A stretch of DNA of 64,000 nt from Lamellibrachia columna (taxonomy: Eukaryota > Annelida > Polychaeta > Sabellida > Siboglinidae): contig OY759273.1 in the NCBI GenBank assembly GCA_963662155.1, positions 758,942-822,941 on the forward strand, given 5' to 3'. Position numbers and translations under genes: made by a program. The notes under the pieces are model-generated. The model ran no database searches. It was given only the letters and a program-made list of their open reading frames with translations, and was not told where the DNA came from. The first letter of the stretch is position 1. Each line of letters starts with the position of its first letter. Below are positions 23,400 to 37,612 of this stretch, piece after piece.

Positions 23400-26300
23400 C
23401 CCAGTGCCAGTAGCGTGTCTGTCACACTAGAAACATCCCAGTGCCAGTAGCGTGTCTGTCACACAAGAAACATCCCAGTGCCAGTAGCGTGTCTGTAACA
23501 CTAGACAAATCCCAGTGCCAGTAGCGTGTCTGTCACACTAGAAACATCCCAGTACTAGTAGCTTGTCTGTCACACTAGAAACATGCAAGTGCCAGTAGCG
23601 TGTCTGTAACACAAGAAACATCCCAGTGCCAGTAGCGTGTTTGTCACACAAGAAACATCCCAGTGCCAGTAGCGTGTCTGTAAAACCAGATAAATCCCAG
23701 TGCTAGTATCGTGTCTGTCACACTACAAATATCCCAGTGCTATTAGCGTGTCTGCACACTAGAAACATCCCAGTGCCAGTAGCGTGTCTGTCACACTACA
23801 AATATCCGAGTGCTATTAGCGTGTCTGTCACACTAGAAGCATCCCAGTGCCAGTAGCGTGTCTGTCACACAAGAAACATCCCAGTGCCAGTAGCGTGTCT
23901 GTCACACTAGAAACATCCCAGTGCCAGTAGCGTGTCTTTCACACAAGAAACATCCCAGTGCCAGTAGCGTGTCTGCCACACTAGAAACATCCCAGCGCTA
24001 GTAGCGTGTCTGTCACACTACAAACATCCCAGTGCTATTAGCGAGTCTGTCACACTAGAAACATCCCAGTGCCAGTAGTGTGTCTGTCACACTAGAAACA
24101 TCCCAGTGCCAGTAGTGTGTCTGTCACACTAGAAAAATCCCAGTGCTAGTAGCGTGTCTGTCACACTATAAACATCCTAGTGCTATTAGCGTGTCTTTCA
24201 AACTAGAAGCATCCCAGTGCCAGTAACGTGTCTGTCACACAAGAAACATCCCAGTGCCAGTAGCGTGTCTGTCACACTAGAAACATCCCAGTGCCAGTAA
24301 CGTGTCTGTCACACAAGAAACATCCCAGTGCCAGTAGCGTGTCTGTCACACTAGAAACATCCCAGTGCCAGTAGCGTGTCTGTCACACAAGAAACATCCC
24401 AGTGCCAGTAGCGTGTCTGTCACACAAGAAACATCCCAGTGCCAGTAGCGTGTCTGTCACACTAGAAACACCCCAGTGCTAGTAGCGTGTCTGCCACACT
24501 AGAAAAATCCCAGTGCCAGTAGCGTGTCTGTCACACAAGAAACATCCCAGTGCCAGTAGCGTGTCTGTCACACAAGAAACATCCCAGTGCCAGTAGCGTG
24601 TCTATAACACTAGAAATATTCCAGTGCTAGTAGCGATTATGTCGCACAACAAACATCCCAGTGCCAGTAGCGTGTCTGTCTCACTAGAAACATCCCAGTG
24701 CCAGTAGCGTGTCTGTCACACAAGAAACATCCCAGTGCCAGTAGCGTGTCTGTAACACTAGACAAATCCCAGTGCCAGTAGCGTGTCTGTCACACTAGAA
24801 ACATCCCAGTACTAGTAGCTTGTCTGTCACACAAGAAACATCCCAGTGCCAGTAGCGTGTCTATAACACTAGAAATATTCCAGTGCTAGTAGCGATTATG
24901 TCGCACAACAAACATCCCAGTGCCAGTAGCGTGTCTGTCACACTAGAAACATCCCAGTGCCAGTAGCGTGTCTGTAACACAAGAAACATCCCAGTGCCAG
25001 TAGCGTGTTTGTCACACAAGAAACATCCCAGTGCCAGTAGCGTGTCTGTAAAACCAGATAAATCCCAGTGCTAGTATCGTGTCTGTCACACTACAAATAT
25101 CCCAGTGCTATTAGCGTGTCTGCACACTAGAAACATCCCAGTGCCAGTAGCGTGTCTGTCACACTACAAATATCCGAGTGCTATTAGCGTGTCTGTCACA
25201 CTAGAAGCATCCCAGTGCCAGTAGCGTGTCTGTCACACAAGAAACATCCCAGTGCCAGTAGCGTGTCTGTCACACTAGAAACATCCCAGTGCCAGTAACG
25301 TGTCTTTCACACAAGAAACATCCCAGTGCCAGTAGCGTGTCTGCCACACTAGAAACATCCCAGCGCTAGTAGCGTGTCTGTCACACTACAAACATCCCAG
25401 TGCTATTAGCGAGTCTGTCACACTAGAAACATCCCAGTGCCAGTAGCGTGTCTGTCACACTAGAAACATCCCAGTGCCAGTAGTGTGTCTGTCACACTAG
25501 AAAAATCCCAGTGCTAGTAGCGTGTCTGTCACACTATAAACATCCTAGTGCTATTAGCGTGTCTTTCAAACTAGAAGCATCCCAGTGCCAGTAACGTGTC
25601 TGTCACACAAGAAACATCCCAGTGCCAGTAGCGTGTCTGTCACACTAGAAACATCCCAGTGCCAGTAGCGTGTCTGTCACACAAGAAACATCCCAGTGCC
25701 AGTAGCGTGTCTGTCACACAAGAAACATCCCAGTGCCAGTAGCGTGTCTGTCACACTAGAAACACCCCAGTGCTAGTAGCGTGTCTGCCACACTAGAAAC
25801 ATCCCAGTGCCAGTAGCGTGTCTGTCACACAAGAAACATCCCAGTGCCAGTAGCGTGTCTGTCACACAAGAAACATCCCAGTGCCAGTAGCGTGTCTATA
25901 ACACTAGAAATATTCCAGTGCTAGTAGCGATTATGTCGCACAACAAACATCCCAGTGCCAGTAGCGTGTCTGTCACACTAGAAACATCCCAGTGCCAGTA
26001 GCGTGTCTGTCACACAAGAAACATCCCAGTGCCAGTAGCGTGTCTGTAACACTAGACAAATCCCAGTGCCAGTAGCGTGTCTGTCACACTAGAAACATCC
26101 CAGTACTAGTAGCTTGTCTGTCACACTAGAAACATGCAAGTGCCAGTAGCGTGTCTGTAACACTAGAAACATCCCAGTGCCAGTAGCGTGTCTGTCACAC
26201 TAGAAATATCCCAGTGTTAGTAGCGTTTCTGTCACAAAAGAAACATCCCAGTGCCAGTAGCGTGTTTGTCACACTAGAAGCATCCCAGTGGCAGTAGCGT

Positions 26301-27243
26301 GTCTGTCACACTAGAAACATCCAAGTTCTTGTAGCGTGTCTGTCACACTAGACAAATCCCAGTGCTATTAGAGAGTCTGCACACTAGAAACATCCCAGTG
26401 CTAGTAGCGTGTCTGTCACACAAGAAACATCCCAGTTCTTGTAGCGTGTCTGTCACACTAGAAGCATCCCAGTGACAGTAGCGTGTCTTTCACACTAGAA
26501 ACATTCCAGTGCTAGCAGCGTGTCTGTCACACTACAAACATCCCAGTGCTATTAGCGGGTCTTTCACACTAGAAGCATCCCAGTGCTAGTAACGTGTCTG
26601 TCACACTACAAACATCGCAGTTCCAGTAACGTGTCTGTAAAACTAGAAAAATCCCAGTGCTAGTATCGTGTCTGTCACACTACAAACATCCCAGTGCTAT
26701 TAGCGTGTCTGCTCACTAGAAACATCCCAGTGCCAGTAGCCTGTCTGTCACACAAGAAACATCCCAGTGCTAGTAGCGTGTCTGTCACACTTGAAACATC
26801 CCAGAGCTAGTAGCGTGTCTGTCACACATGAAACATCCCAGTGCCAGTAGGGTGTCTGTCATACTACAAAAATCACAGTTCCAATACCGTGTCTGTCACA
26901 CTAGAAACATCACAGTGCCTGTAGCGTGTCTGTCACATTAGAAAAATCCCAGTGCCTCTAGCGTGTCTGTCACACAAGAAACATCCCAGTGCCAAAAGCA
27001 TGTCAGTCACATTAGAAATATACCCGTGCCAGTAGCGTGTCTGTCACACTAGAAACATCCCAGTGCCTTTAGCGTGTCTGTCACACTAGAAAAATCCCAG
27101 TGCTAGTAGCGTGTCTGTCACACTACAAACATCCCAGTGCTATTAGCGTGTCTGTCACACTAGAAGCATCCCAGTGCCAGTAGCTTGTCTGTCACACAAG
27201 AAACATCCCAGTGCCAGTAGCGTGTCTGTCACAATAGAAACAT
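23400..27243. repeat. 3,844-bp higher-order unit, copy 2
   Basis: Direct tandem copy of 19556-23399 with no net indel and very few substitutions. One example is TCACACTAG here near 27045 against TCACTCTAG near 23201 in copy 1. The left copy ends ACATCCCAGTG where this one ends ACATCCAAGTG and continues into the sequence that flanks the retrotransposon insertion at 17 kb. Confidence 0.92.
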
Positions 27244-28580
27244 CCAAGTGCCAGTAGCGTGTCTGTCACACTAGAAAAATCCCAGTGCTAGTAGCGTGTT
27301 TGTCACACTACAAACATCCCAGTGCTATTAGCGTGTCTGTCACACTAGAAGAATCCCAATGCCAGTAGCGTGTCTGTCACACAAGAAACATCCCAGTGCT
27401 TGTAGCGTGTCTGTCAAACTAGAAACATCCAAGTGCCAGTAGCGTGTCTGTCACACAAGAAACATCCCAGTGCCAGTAGCGTGTTTGTCACACAAGAAAC
27501 ATCCCAGTGCCAGTAGCGTGTCTGTAAAACCAGATAAATCCCAGTGCTAGTATCGTGTCTGTCACACTACAAATATCCCAGTGCTATTAGCGTGTCTGCA
27601 CACTAGAAACATCCCAGTGCCAGTAGCGTGTCTGTCACACTACAAATATCCGAGTGCTATTAGCGTGTCTGTCACACTAGAAGCATCCCAGTGCCAGTAG
27701 CGTGTCTGTCACACAAGAAACATCCCAGTGCCAGTAGCGTGTCTGTCACACTAGAAACATCCCAGTGCCAATAGCGTGTCTTTCACACAAGAAACATCCC
27801 AGTGCCAGTAGCGTGTCTGCCACACTAGAAACATCCCAGCGCTAGTAGCGTGTCTGTCACACTACAAACATCCCAGTGCTATTAGCGAGTCTGTCACACT
27901 AGAAACATCCCAGTGCCAGTAGCGTGTCTGTCACACTAGAAACATCCCAGTGCCAGTAGTGTGTCTGTCACACTAGAAAAATCCCAGTGCTAGTAGCGTG
28001 TCTGTCACACTATAAACATCCTAGTGCTATTAGCGTGTCTTTCAAACTAGAAGCATCCCAGTGCCAGTAACGTGTCTGTCACACAAGAAACATCCCAGTG
28101 CCAGTAGCGTGTCTGTCACACTAGAAACATCCCAGTGCCAGTAGCGTGTCTGTCACACAAGAAACATCCCAGTGCCAGTAGCGTGTCTGTCACACAAGAA
28201 ACATCCCAGTGCCAGTAGCGTGTCTGTCACACTAGAAACACCCCAGTGCTAGTAGCGTGTCTGCCACACTAGAAACATCCCAGTGCCAGTAGCGTGTCTG
28301 TCACACAAGAAACATCCCAGTGCCAGTAGCGTGTCTGTCACACAAGAAACATCCCAGTGCCAGTAGCGTGTCTATAACACTAGAAATATTCCAGTGCTAG
28401 TAGCGATTATGTCGCACAACAAACATCCCAGTGCCAGTAGCGTGTCTGTCACACTAGAAACATCCCAGTGCCAGTAGCGTGTCTGTCACACAAGAAACAT
28501 CCCAGTGCCAGTAGCGTGTCTGTAACACTAGACAAATCCCAGTGCCAGTAGCGTGTCTGTCACACTAGAAACATCCCAGT
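27244..28580. repeat. Paralogue of the retrotransposon-insertion locus (empty site)
   Basis: 27244-27516 matches 17239-17511 (offset 10,005) and 27517-28580 matches 18646-19709 (offset 8,871). The difference, 1,134, is the length of the mobile element. The segment therefore shows the target before insertion. Homology ends near 28580, where this copy goes to GCCAGCAGCG and resembles the region near 15980 instead. Confidence 0.9.
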
Positions 28581-28784
28581 GCCAGCAGCGTGTCTGTCAT
28601 ACAAGAAACATCCCAGTGCAAGTAGCGTGTCTGTCACACTAGAAACATGCCAGTGCCAGTAGCGTGTCTGTCACACTAGAAACATGCCAGTGCCAGTAGC
28701 GTGTCTGTCACACTAGAAACACCCCAGTGCTAGTAGCGTGTCTGCCACACTAGAAACATCACAATGCCAGTAGTGTGTCTGTCA

Positions 28785-29608
28785 CACAAGAAATATCCCA
28801 GTGCCAGTAGCGTGTCTGTCACACGAGAAACATCCCCGTGCCAGTAGCGTGTCTGTCACACTAGAAACATCCCAGTGCCTGTAGCGTGTCTGTCACACTA
28901 GAAAAATCCCAGTGCTAGTAGCGTGTCTGTCACACTACAAACATCCCAGTGCTATTAGCGTTTCTGTCACACTAGAAGCATCCCAGTGCCAGTAGCGTGT
29001 CTGTCACACAAGAAACATCCCAGTGCCAGTAGCGTGTCTATCACACTAGAAGCATCCCAGTGCCAGTAGCGTGTCTGTCACACTAGAAACTTCCAAGTTC
29101 TAGTAGCGTGTCTGTCACACTAGACAAATCCCAGTGCTCTTAGCGTGTCTGCACACTAGAAACATCCCAGTGCTAGTAGCGTGTCTGTCACACAAGAAAC
29201 ATCCCAGTGCTAGTAGCGTGTCTGTCACACTAGAAGCATCCCAGTGCCTGTAGCGTGTCTGTCACATTAGAAAAATCCCAGTGCCTGTAGCGTGTCTGTC
29301 ACACAAGAAACATCCAAGTGCCAGTAGCATGTCTGTCACACTAGAAACATCCCCGTGCCAGTAGAGTGTCTGTCACACTAGAAACATCCCAGTGCCTGTA
29401 GCGTGTCTGTTACACTAGAAAAATCCCAGAGCTAGTAGCGTGTCTGTCACACTACAAACATCCCAGTGCTATTAGCGTGTCTGTCACACTAGAAGCATCC
29501 CAGTGCCAGTATCGTGTCTGTCACACAAGAAACATCCCAGTGCCAGTAGCGTGTCTGTCACACTAGAAGAATCCCAGTGCCAGTAGCGTGTCTGTCACAC
29601 TAGAAACT
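28785..29608. repeat. 0.82-kb segment repeated at 32147-32970
   Basis: An offset of 3,362 bases is shown by CACGAGAAACATCCCCG (28822 and 32184) and AAACTTCCAAGTTC (29087 and 32449). Copies diverge after AGAAGAATCCCAGTG near 29608/32970. Several substitutions separate them, so this duplication is older than the multi-kilobase ones. Confidence 0.8.
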
Positions 29609-32600
29609 TCCAAGTTCTAGTAGCGTGTCTGTCACACTAGACAAATCCCAGTGCTATTAGCGTGTCTGCACACTAGAAACATCCCAGTGCTAGTAGCGTG
29701 TCTGTCACACAAGAAACATCCCAGTGGTAGTAGCCTGTCTGTCACACTAGAAGCATCCCAGTGCCAGTAGCGTGTCTTTCACACTAAAAACATCCCAGTG
29801 CTAGCAGCGAGTATGTCACACTACAAACATCCCAGAGCCAGTAACGTGTCTGTAAAACTAGAAAAATCCCAGTGCTAGTATCGTGTCTGTCACACTACAA
29901 ACATCCCAGTGCTATTAGCGTGTCTGCTCACTAGAAACATCCCAGTGCCAGTAGCCTGTCTGTCACTCAAGAAACATCCCAGTGCTAGTAGCGTGTCTGT
30001 CACACTTGAAACATCCCAGACCTAGTAGCGTGTCTGTCACACATGAAACATCCCAGTGCCAGTAGGGTGTCTGTCATACTACAAAAATCACAGTTCCAGC
30101 AGCGTGTCTGTCACACTAGAAACATCCCAGTGCCTGTAGCGTGTCTGTCACATTAGAAAAATCCCAGTGCCTGTAGCGTGTCTGTCACACAAGAAACATC
30201 CCAGTGCCAATAGCATGTCAGTCACATTAGAAATATACCCGTGCCAGTAGCGTGTCTGTAACACTAGAAACATCCCAGTGCCTTTAGCGTGTCTGTCACA
30301 CTAGAAAAATCCCAGTGCTAGTAGCGTGTCTGTCACACTACAAACATCCCAGTGCTATTAGCGTTTCTGTCACACTAGAAGCATCCCAGTGCCAGTAGCT
30401 TGTCTGTCACACAAGAAACATCCCAGTGCCAGTAGCGTGTCTGTCACAATAGAAACATCCCAGTGCCAGTAGCTTGTCTGTCACACAAGAAATATCCCAG
30501 TACCAGTAGCGTGTCTGTCACATAAGAAATATCCCAGTGCTAGTAGCGATTCTGTAATACAAGAAACATCCAAGTGCCAGTAGCGTGTCTGTCACACAAG
30601 AAACATCCCAGTGCCAGTAGCGTGTCTATAACACTAGAAATATCCCAGTGCTAGTAGCGATTATGTCGCACAAGAAACATCCCAGTGCCAGTAGCGTGTC
30701 TGTCACACAAGAAACATCCCAGTGCCAGTAGCATGTCTGTCACACTAGAAACATCCCAGTGCCAGTAGCGTGTCTGTCACACAAGAAACACCCCTGTGCT
30801 AGTAGCGTGTCTGTAACACTAGAAACATCCCATTGCCAGTAGCGTGTCTGTCACAAAAGAAACATCCCAGTGTCAGTAGCGTGTCTGTAACACTAGAAAC
30901 ATCCCAGTGCCAGTAGCGTGTCTGTCACACAAGAAACATCCCAGTGCCAGTAGCGTGTCTGTCACACAAGAAACATCCCAGTACCAATAGCTTGTCTGTC
31001 ACTCTAGAAACATGCAAGTGCCTGTAGCGTGTCTGTCACACTAGAAACATGCCAGTGCTAGTAGCGTGTCTGTCACACTAGAAACATCCCAGTGCTAGTA
31101 GCGTGTCTGTCACACTAGAAACATGCCAGTGCCAGTAGCGTGTCTGTAACACAAGAAACATCCCAGTGCCAGTAGCGTGTCTGCCACACTAGAAACATCC
31201 CAATGCCAGTAGCGTGTCTGTCACACAAGAAACATCCCAGTACCAGTAGCTTGCCTGTCACTCTAGAAACATGCAAGTGCCAGTAGCGTGTCTGTCACAC
31301 TAGAAAAATGCCAGTGCTAGTAGCGTGTCTTTCACACTACAAACATCCCAGTGCTATTAGCGTGTCTGTCACACTAGAAACATCCCAGTGCCAGTAGCGT
31401 GTCTGTCACACTAGAAGCATCCCAGTGCCAGTAGCGTGTCTGTCACACTAGAAACTTCCAAATCCTAGTAGCGTGTCTGTCACACTAGAAAAATCCCACT
31501 GCTATTAGCGTGTCTGCACACTAGAAACATCCCAGTGCTAGTGGCGTGTCTGTCACACAAAAAACATCCCAGTGCTAGTAGCGTGTCTGTCACACTGGAA
31601 GCATCCCATTGGCAGTAGCGTGTCTGTCACACTAGAAACATCCCAGTGCTAGCAGCGTGTCTGTCACACTACAAACATCCTAGTGCTATTAGCGTGTCTG
31701 TCACACTAGAAGCATCCCAGTGCTAGTAACGTGTCTTTTACACTAGAAAAATCCCAGTGCTAGTAGCGTGTCTGTCACACTACAAACATCCCAGTGCTAT
31801 TAGCGTGTCTGTCACTCTAGAAGCATCCCAGTGCTAGTAGCTTGTATGTCACACTACAAACATCCCAGTGCCAGTAACGTGTCTGTAAAACTAGAAAAAT
31901 TCCAATGCTAGTATCGTGTCTGTCACACTACAAACATCCCAGTGCTATTAGCGTGTCTGCACACTAGAAACATCCCAATGCTAGTAGCGTGTCTGTCACA
32001 CTCGAAACATCCCAGAGCCAGTAGCGTGTCTGTCATACTAGAAACATCCCAGTGCCAATAGCGTGTCTATCACACTAGAAACATACCAGTGCCTGTAGCG
32101 TGTCTGTCACATTAGAAAAATCCCAGTGCCTGTAGCGTGTCTGTCACACAAGAAACATCCCAGTGCCAGTAGCGTGTCTGTCACACGAGAAACATCCCCG
32201 TGCAAGTAGCGTGTCTGTCACACTAGAAACATCCCAGTGCCTGTAGCGTGTCTGTCACACTAGAAAAATCCCAGTGCTAGAAACGAGTCTGTCACACTAC
32301 AAACATCCCAGTGCTATTAGCGTTTCTCTCACACTAGAAGCATCCCAGTGCCAGTAGCGTGTCTGTCACACAAGAAACATCCCAGTGCCAGTAGCGTGTC
32401 TATCACACTAGAAGCATCCCAGTGCCAGTAGCGTGTCTGTCACACTAGAAACTTCCAAGTTCTAGTAGCGTGTCTGTCACACTAGACAAATCCCCGTGCT
32501 ATTAGCGTGTCTGCACATTAGAAACATCCCAGTGCTAGTAGCGTGTCTGTCACACAAGAAACATACCAGTGCTAGTAGCGTGTCTGTCACACTAGAAGCA

Positions 32601-35600
32601 TCCCAGTGCCTGTAGCGTGTCTGTCACATTAGAAAAATCCCAGTGCCTGTAGCGTGTCTGTCACACAAGAAACATCCCAGTGCCAGTAGCATGTCTGTCA
32701 CACTAGAAACATCCCCGTGCCAGCAGAGTGTCTGTCACACTAAAAACATCCCAGTGCCTGTAGCGTGTCTGTTACACTAGAAAAATCCCAGAGCTAGTAG
32801 CGTGTCTGTCACACTACAAACATCCCAGTGCTATTAGCGTGTCTGTCACACTAGAAGCATCCCAGTGCCAGTATCGTGTCTGTCACACAAGAAACATCCC
32901 AGTGCCAGTAGCGTGTCTGTCACACTAGAAGAATCCCAGTGCCAGTAGCGTGTCTGTCACACTAGAAACATCCCAGTGCCAGTAGCGTGTCTGTCACACT
33001 AGAAACATCCCAGTGCTAGTAGCGTGTCTGTAACACTACAAACATCCCAGAGCTACTAGCGTGTCTTTCACACTAGAAACATCCCAGTGCCAGTAGCGTG
33101 TCTGTCACACTAGAAACATCCCAGTGCCTGTAGCGTGTCTGTCACACTAGAGAAATCCCAGTGCTAGTAGCGTGTCTGTCAAACTACAAACATCCCAGTG
33201 CTATTAGCGTGTCTGTCACACTAGAAGCATCCCATTGCCAGTAGCGTGTCTGTCGCACAAGAAATATCTCAGTGCCAGTAGCGTGTCTGTCAAACTGGAA
33301 ACATCCCAGTGCCAGTAGCGTGTCTGTCACACAAGAAACATCCCAGTGCAAGTAGCGTGTCTGTCACACAAGAAACATCCCAGTTGCAGTAGCATGTCTG
33401 TCACACTAGAAACATCCCAGTGCCAGTAGCGTGTCTGTCACACAAGAAACATCCCAGTGCCAGTAGCGTGTCTGCCACACTAGAAACATCCCAGTGCTAG
33501 TAGCGTGTCTGTCAAACTACAAACATCCCAGTGCTATTAGCGTGTCTGTCACACTAGAAACATCCCAGTGCCAGTAGCATGTCTGTCACACTAGAAACAT
33601 CCCAGTGCCAGTAGCTTGTCTGTCACACTAAAAAAATCCCAGTGCTAGTAGCGTGTCTGTCACACTATAAACATCTTAGTGCTAATAGCGTGTCTGTCAA
33701 ACTAGAAGCATCCAAGTGCCAGTAGCGTGTCTGTCACACAAGAAACATCCCAGTGCCAGTAGGGTGTTTTTCACACTATAAACATCCCAGTGCCAGTAGC
33801 GTGTCTGTCACACAAGAAACATCCCAGTGCCAGTAGCATGTGTGTCACACAAGAAACATCCCAGTTCCAGTAGCGTGTCTGTCACACTAGAAACACCCCA
33901 GTGCTAGTAGCGTGTCTGCCACACTAGAAACATCACAATGCCAGTAGTGTGTCTGTCACACAAGAAATATCCCAGTGCCAGTAGCGTGTCTGTCACACTA
34001 GAAACATCCCAGTGCTAGTAGCGTGTCTGTCACACTAGAAAAATCCCAGTGCTAGTAGCTTGTCTGTCACACTACAAACATCCCAGTGCTAGTAGCGTGT
34101 CTGTCACAAAAGAAACATCCCAGTGCCAGTAGCCTGTCTTTCACACTAGAAACATCCCAGTGCCTGTAGCGTGTCTGTCACACTAGAAAAATCCCAGTGG
34201 CAGTAGTGTGTCTGTCACACTAGAAACATCCCAGTGCTAGTAACGAGTCTGTCACACTAGAAACATCCCAATGCTAGTAGCGAGTCTTTCACACTAGAAA
34301 CATCCCAGTGCTAGTAACGTGTCTGTATCACTAGAAACATCCCAGTGCTAGTAGCGTGTCTGTCACACTACAAACATCACAGTGCTATTAGCGTGTCTGC
34401 ACACTAGAAACATCCCAGTGTTAGTAGCGAGTCTGTCACACTAGAAACATCCCAATGATATTAGCGTGTCTGTCACACTAGAAACTTCCCAGTGATAGTA
34501 GCGTGTATGTCAAACTAGAAACATGCCAGTGCCAGTAGCGTGTCTGTCAAACTAGAAACATCCCAGTGATAGTAGCGTGTCTGTCACATTAGAAACATCC
34601 CAGAACGAGTAGCGTGTCTGTCACACTAGAAATATCCAAGTGCCAGTAGCGTGTCTGTAAAATTAGAAACATCCCAGTGCCAGTAGCGTGTCTGTCACAC
34701 TAGAAACATTCCAGTGCTAGTAGCGTGTCTGTCACACTAGAAGCATCCCAGTGCCAGTGACGAGTCTGTCACACAAGAAACATCCCAGTGCTAGTAGCGT
34801 GTCTGTCACACTACATACATTCCAGTGCTAGTAGCGTGTCTGTCACACTAGAAACACCCCAGTACTAGTAGCGTGTCTGTCGCACTAGAAACATCCCAGT
34901 GTCAGTAGCGTGTCTGTCACACTAGAAAAATCCCAGTGCCAGTAGTGTGTCTGCCACACTAGAAGCATCGCAGTGGTATTAGCGTGTCTGTCACACTAGA
35001 AGCATCCCAGTGCCAGTAGCTTGTCTGTCACACTAGGAACATCCCAGTGCCAGTAGCGTGTCTGTCACACTAGAAACATCCCAGAGCTAGTATCTTGTCT
35101 GTCAAACTAGAAACATCCAGTGCCAGTAGCGTGTCTGTCACACTAGAAACATCCCAGCGCCTGTAGCGTGTCTGTCACACAAGAAACATCCCAGTGCCAG
35201 TAGCGTGTCTGTCACACTAGAAACATCCCCGTGCCAGTAGCGTGTATGTCACACTAGAAACATCCCAGTGCTAGTAACGTGTCTGTAACACTAGAAACAT
35301 CCCAGTGCCAGTAGCGTGTCTGTCACACAAGAAACATCCCAGTGCCAGTAGCGTGTCTGCGACACTAGAAACATCCCAGTGCCAGCAGCGTGTCTGTCAC
35401 ACAATAAACATCCCAGTGCAAGTAGCGTGTCTGTCACACTAGAAACACCCCAGTGCTAGTAGCGTGTCTGCCACACTAGAAACATCCCAGTGCCAGCAGC
35501 GTGTCTGTCACACTAGAAATATCCCAGTGCCAGCAGCGCGTCTGTCACACTAGAAACATCCCAGTGACAGTAGCGTGTCTGCCACACTAGAAAAATCCCA

Positions 35601-37612
35601 GTGCTAGTAGCGTGTCTGTCACACTACAAACATCCCAGTGCTATTAGCGTGTATGTCAAACTAGAAGCATCCCAGTGCCAGTAGGGTGTCTGTCACACAA
35701 GAAACATCCCAGTGCCAGTAGGGTGTCTGTCACACTAGAAACATCCCAGTGCCAGTAGCGTGTCTGTCACACAAGAAACATCCCAGCGCCAGTAGCATGT
35801 GTGTCACACAAGAAACATCCAAGTGCCAGTAGCGTGTCTGTCACACTAGAAACAACCCAGTGCTAGTAGCGTGTCTGCCACACTAGAAACATCACAGTGC
35901 CAGTAGCGTGTCTGTCACACTAGAAACATCCAAGTGCCAGTAGCGTGTCTGTCACACAAGAAACATCCCAGTGCTAGTAGCGTGTCTGTCACACTAGAAA
36001 AATCCCAGTGCGAGCAGCGTGTCTGTCACACAAGAAACATCCCAGTGCAAGTAGCCTGTCTGTCACAAAAGAAACATCCCAGTGCCAGTAGCGTGTCTGT
36101 CAAACTAGAAACATCCCAGTGATAGTAGCGTGTTTGTCACATTAGAAACATTCCAGAACGAGTAGCGTGTCTTTCACACTAGAAATATCAAAGTGCCAGT
36201 AGCGTGTCTGTAAAATTAGAAACATCCCAGTGCCAGTAGCGTATCTGTCACACTAGAAACATCCCCGTGCCAGTAGCGTGTCTGTCACACTACAAAAATC
36301 CCAGTGGCAGTAGTGTGTCTGTCACACTAGAAACATCCCAGTGCTAGTAACGAGTCTGTCACACTAGAAACATCCCAGTGCTAGTAGCGTGTCTTTCACA
36401 CTAGAAACATCCCAGTGCTAGTAACGTGTCTGTAACACTAGAAACATCCCAGTGCTAGTAGCGTGTCTGCCACACTAGAAACATCCCAGTGCTATTAGCG
36501 TGTCTGTCACACTAGAAACATCCCAGTGCCTGTAGCGTGTCTGTCACACAAGAAACATCCCAGTGCCAGTAGCGTGTCTGTCACACTAGAAACATCCCCG
36601 TGCCAATAGCGTGTATGTCACACTAGAAACATCCCAGTGCTAGTAACGTGTCTGTAACACTAGAAACATCCCAGTGCCAGTAGCGTGTCTGTCACACAAG
36701 AAACATCCCAGTGCCAGTAGCGTGTCTGCCACACTAGAAACATCCCAGTGCCAGCAGCGTGTCTGTCACACAAGAAACATCCCAGTGCAAGTAGCGTGTC
36801 TGTCACACTAGAAACACCCCAGTGCTAGTAGCGTGTCTGCCACACTAGAAACATCCCAGTGCCAGCAGCGTGTCTGTCACACAAGAAACATCCCAGTGCA
36901 AGTAGCGTGTCTGTCACACAAGAAACATCCCAGTGACAGTAGCGTGTCTGCCACACTAAATAAATCCCAGTGCTAGTAGCGTGTCTGTCACACTACAAAC
37001 ATTCCAGTGCTATTAGCGTGTCTGTCACACTAGAAACATCCCAGTGCCAGCAGCGCGTCTGTCACACTAGAAACATCCCAGTGCCAGTAGCGTGTCTGCC
37101 ACACTAGAAAAATCCCAGTGCTAGTAGCGTGTCTGTCACACTACAAACATCCCAGTGCTATTAGCGTGAATGTCAAACTAGAAGCATCCCAGTGCCAGTA
37201 GGGTGTCTGTCACCCAAGAAACATCCCAGTGCCAGTAGGGTGTATGTCACACTAGAAACATCCCAGTGCCAGTAGCGTGTCTGTCACACAAGAAACATCC
37301 CAGCGCCAGTAGCATGTGTGTCACACAAGAAACATCCAAGTGCCAGTAGCGTGTCTGTCACACTAGAAACAACCCAGTGCTAGTAGCGTGTCTGCCACAC
37401 TAGAAACATCACAGTGCCAGTAGCGTGTCTGTCAAACTAGAAACATCCAAGTGCCAGTAGCGTGTCTGTCACACAAGAAACATCCCAGTGCTAGTAGCGT
37501 GTCTGTCACACTAGAAAAATCCCAGTGCTAGTAGATTGTCTGTCACACTACAAACATCCCAGTGCTAGTATCGTGTCTGTCACAAAAGAAACATCCCAGT
37601 GCCAGTAGCATG

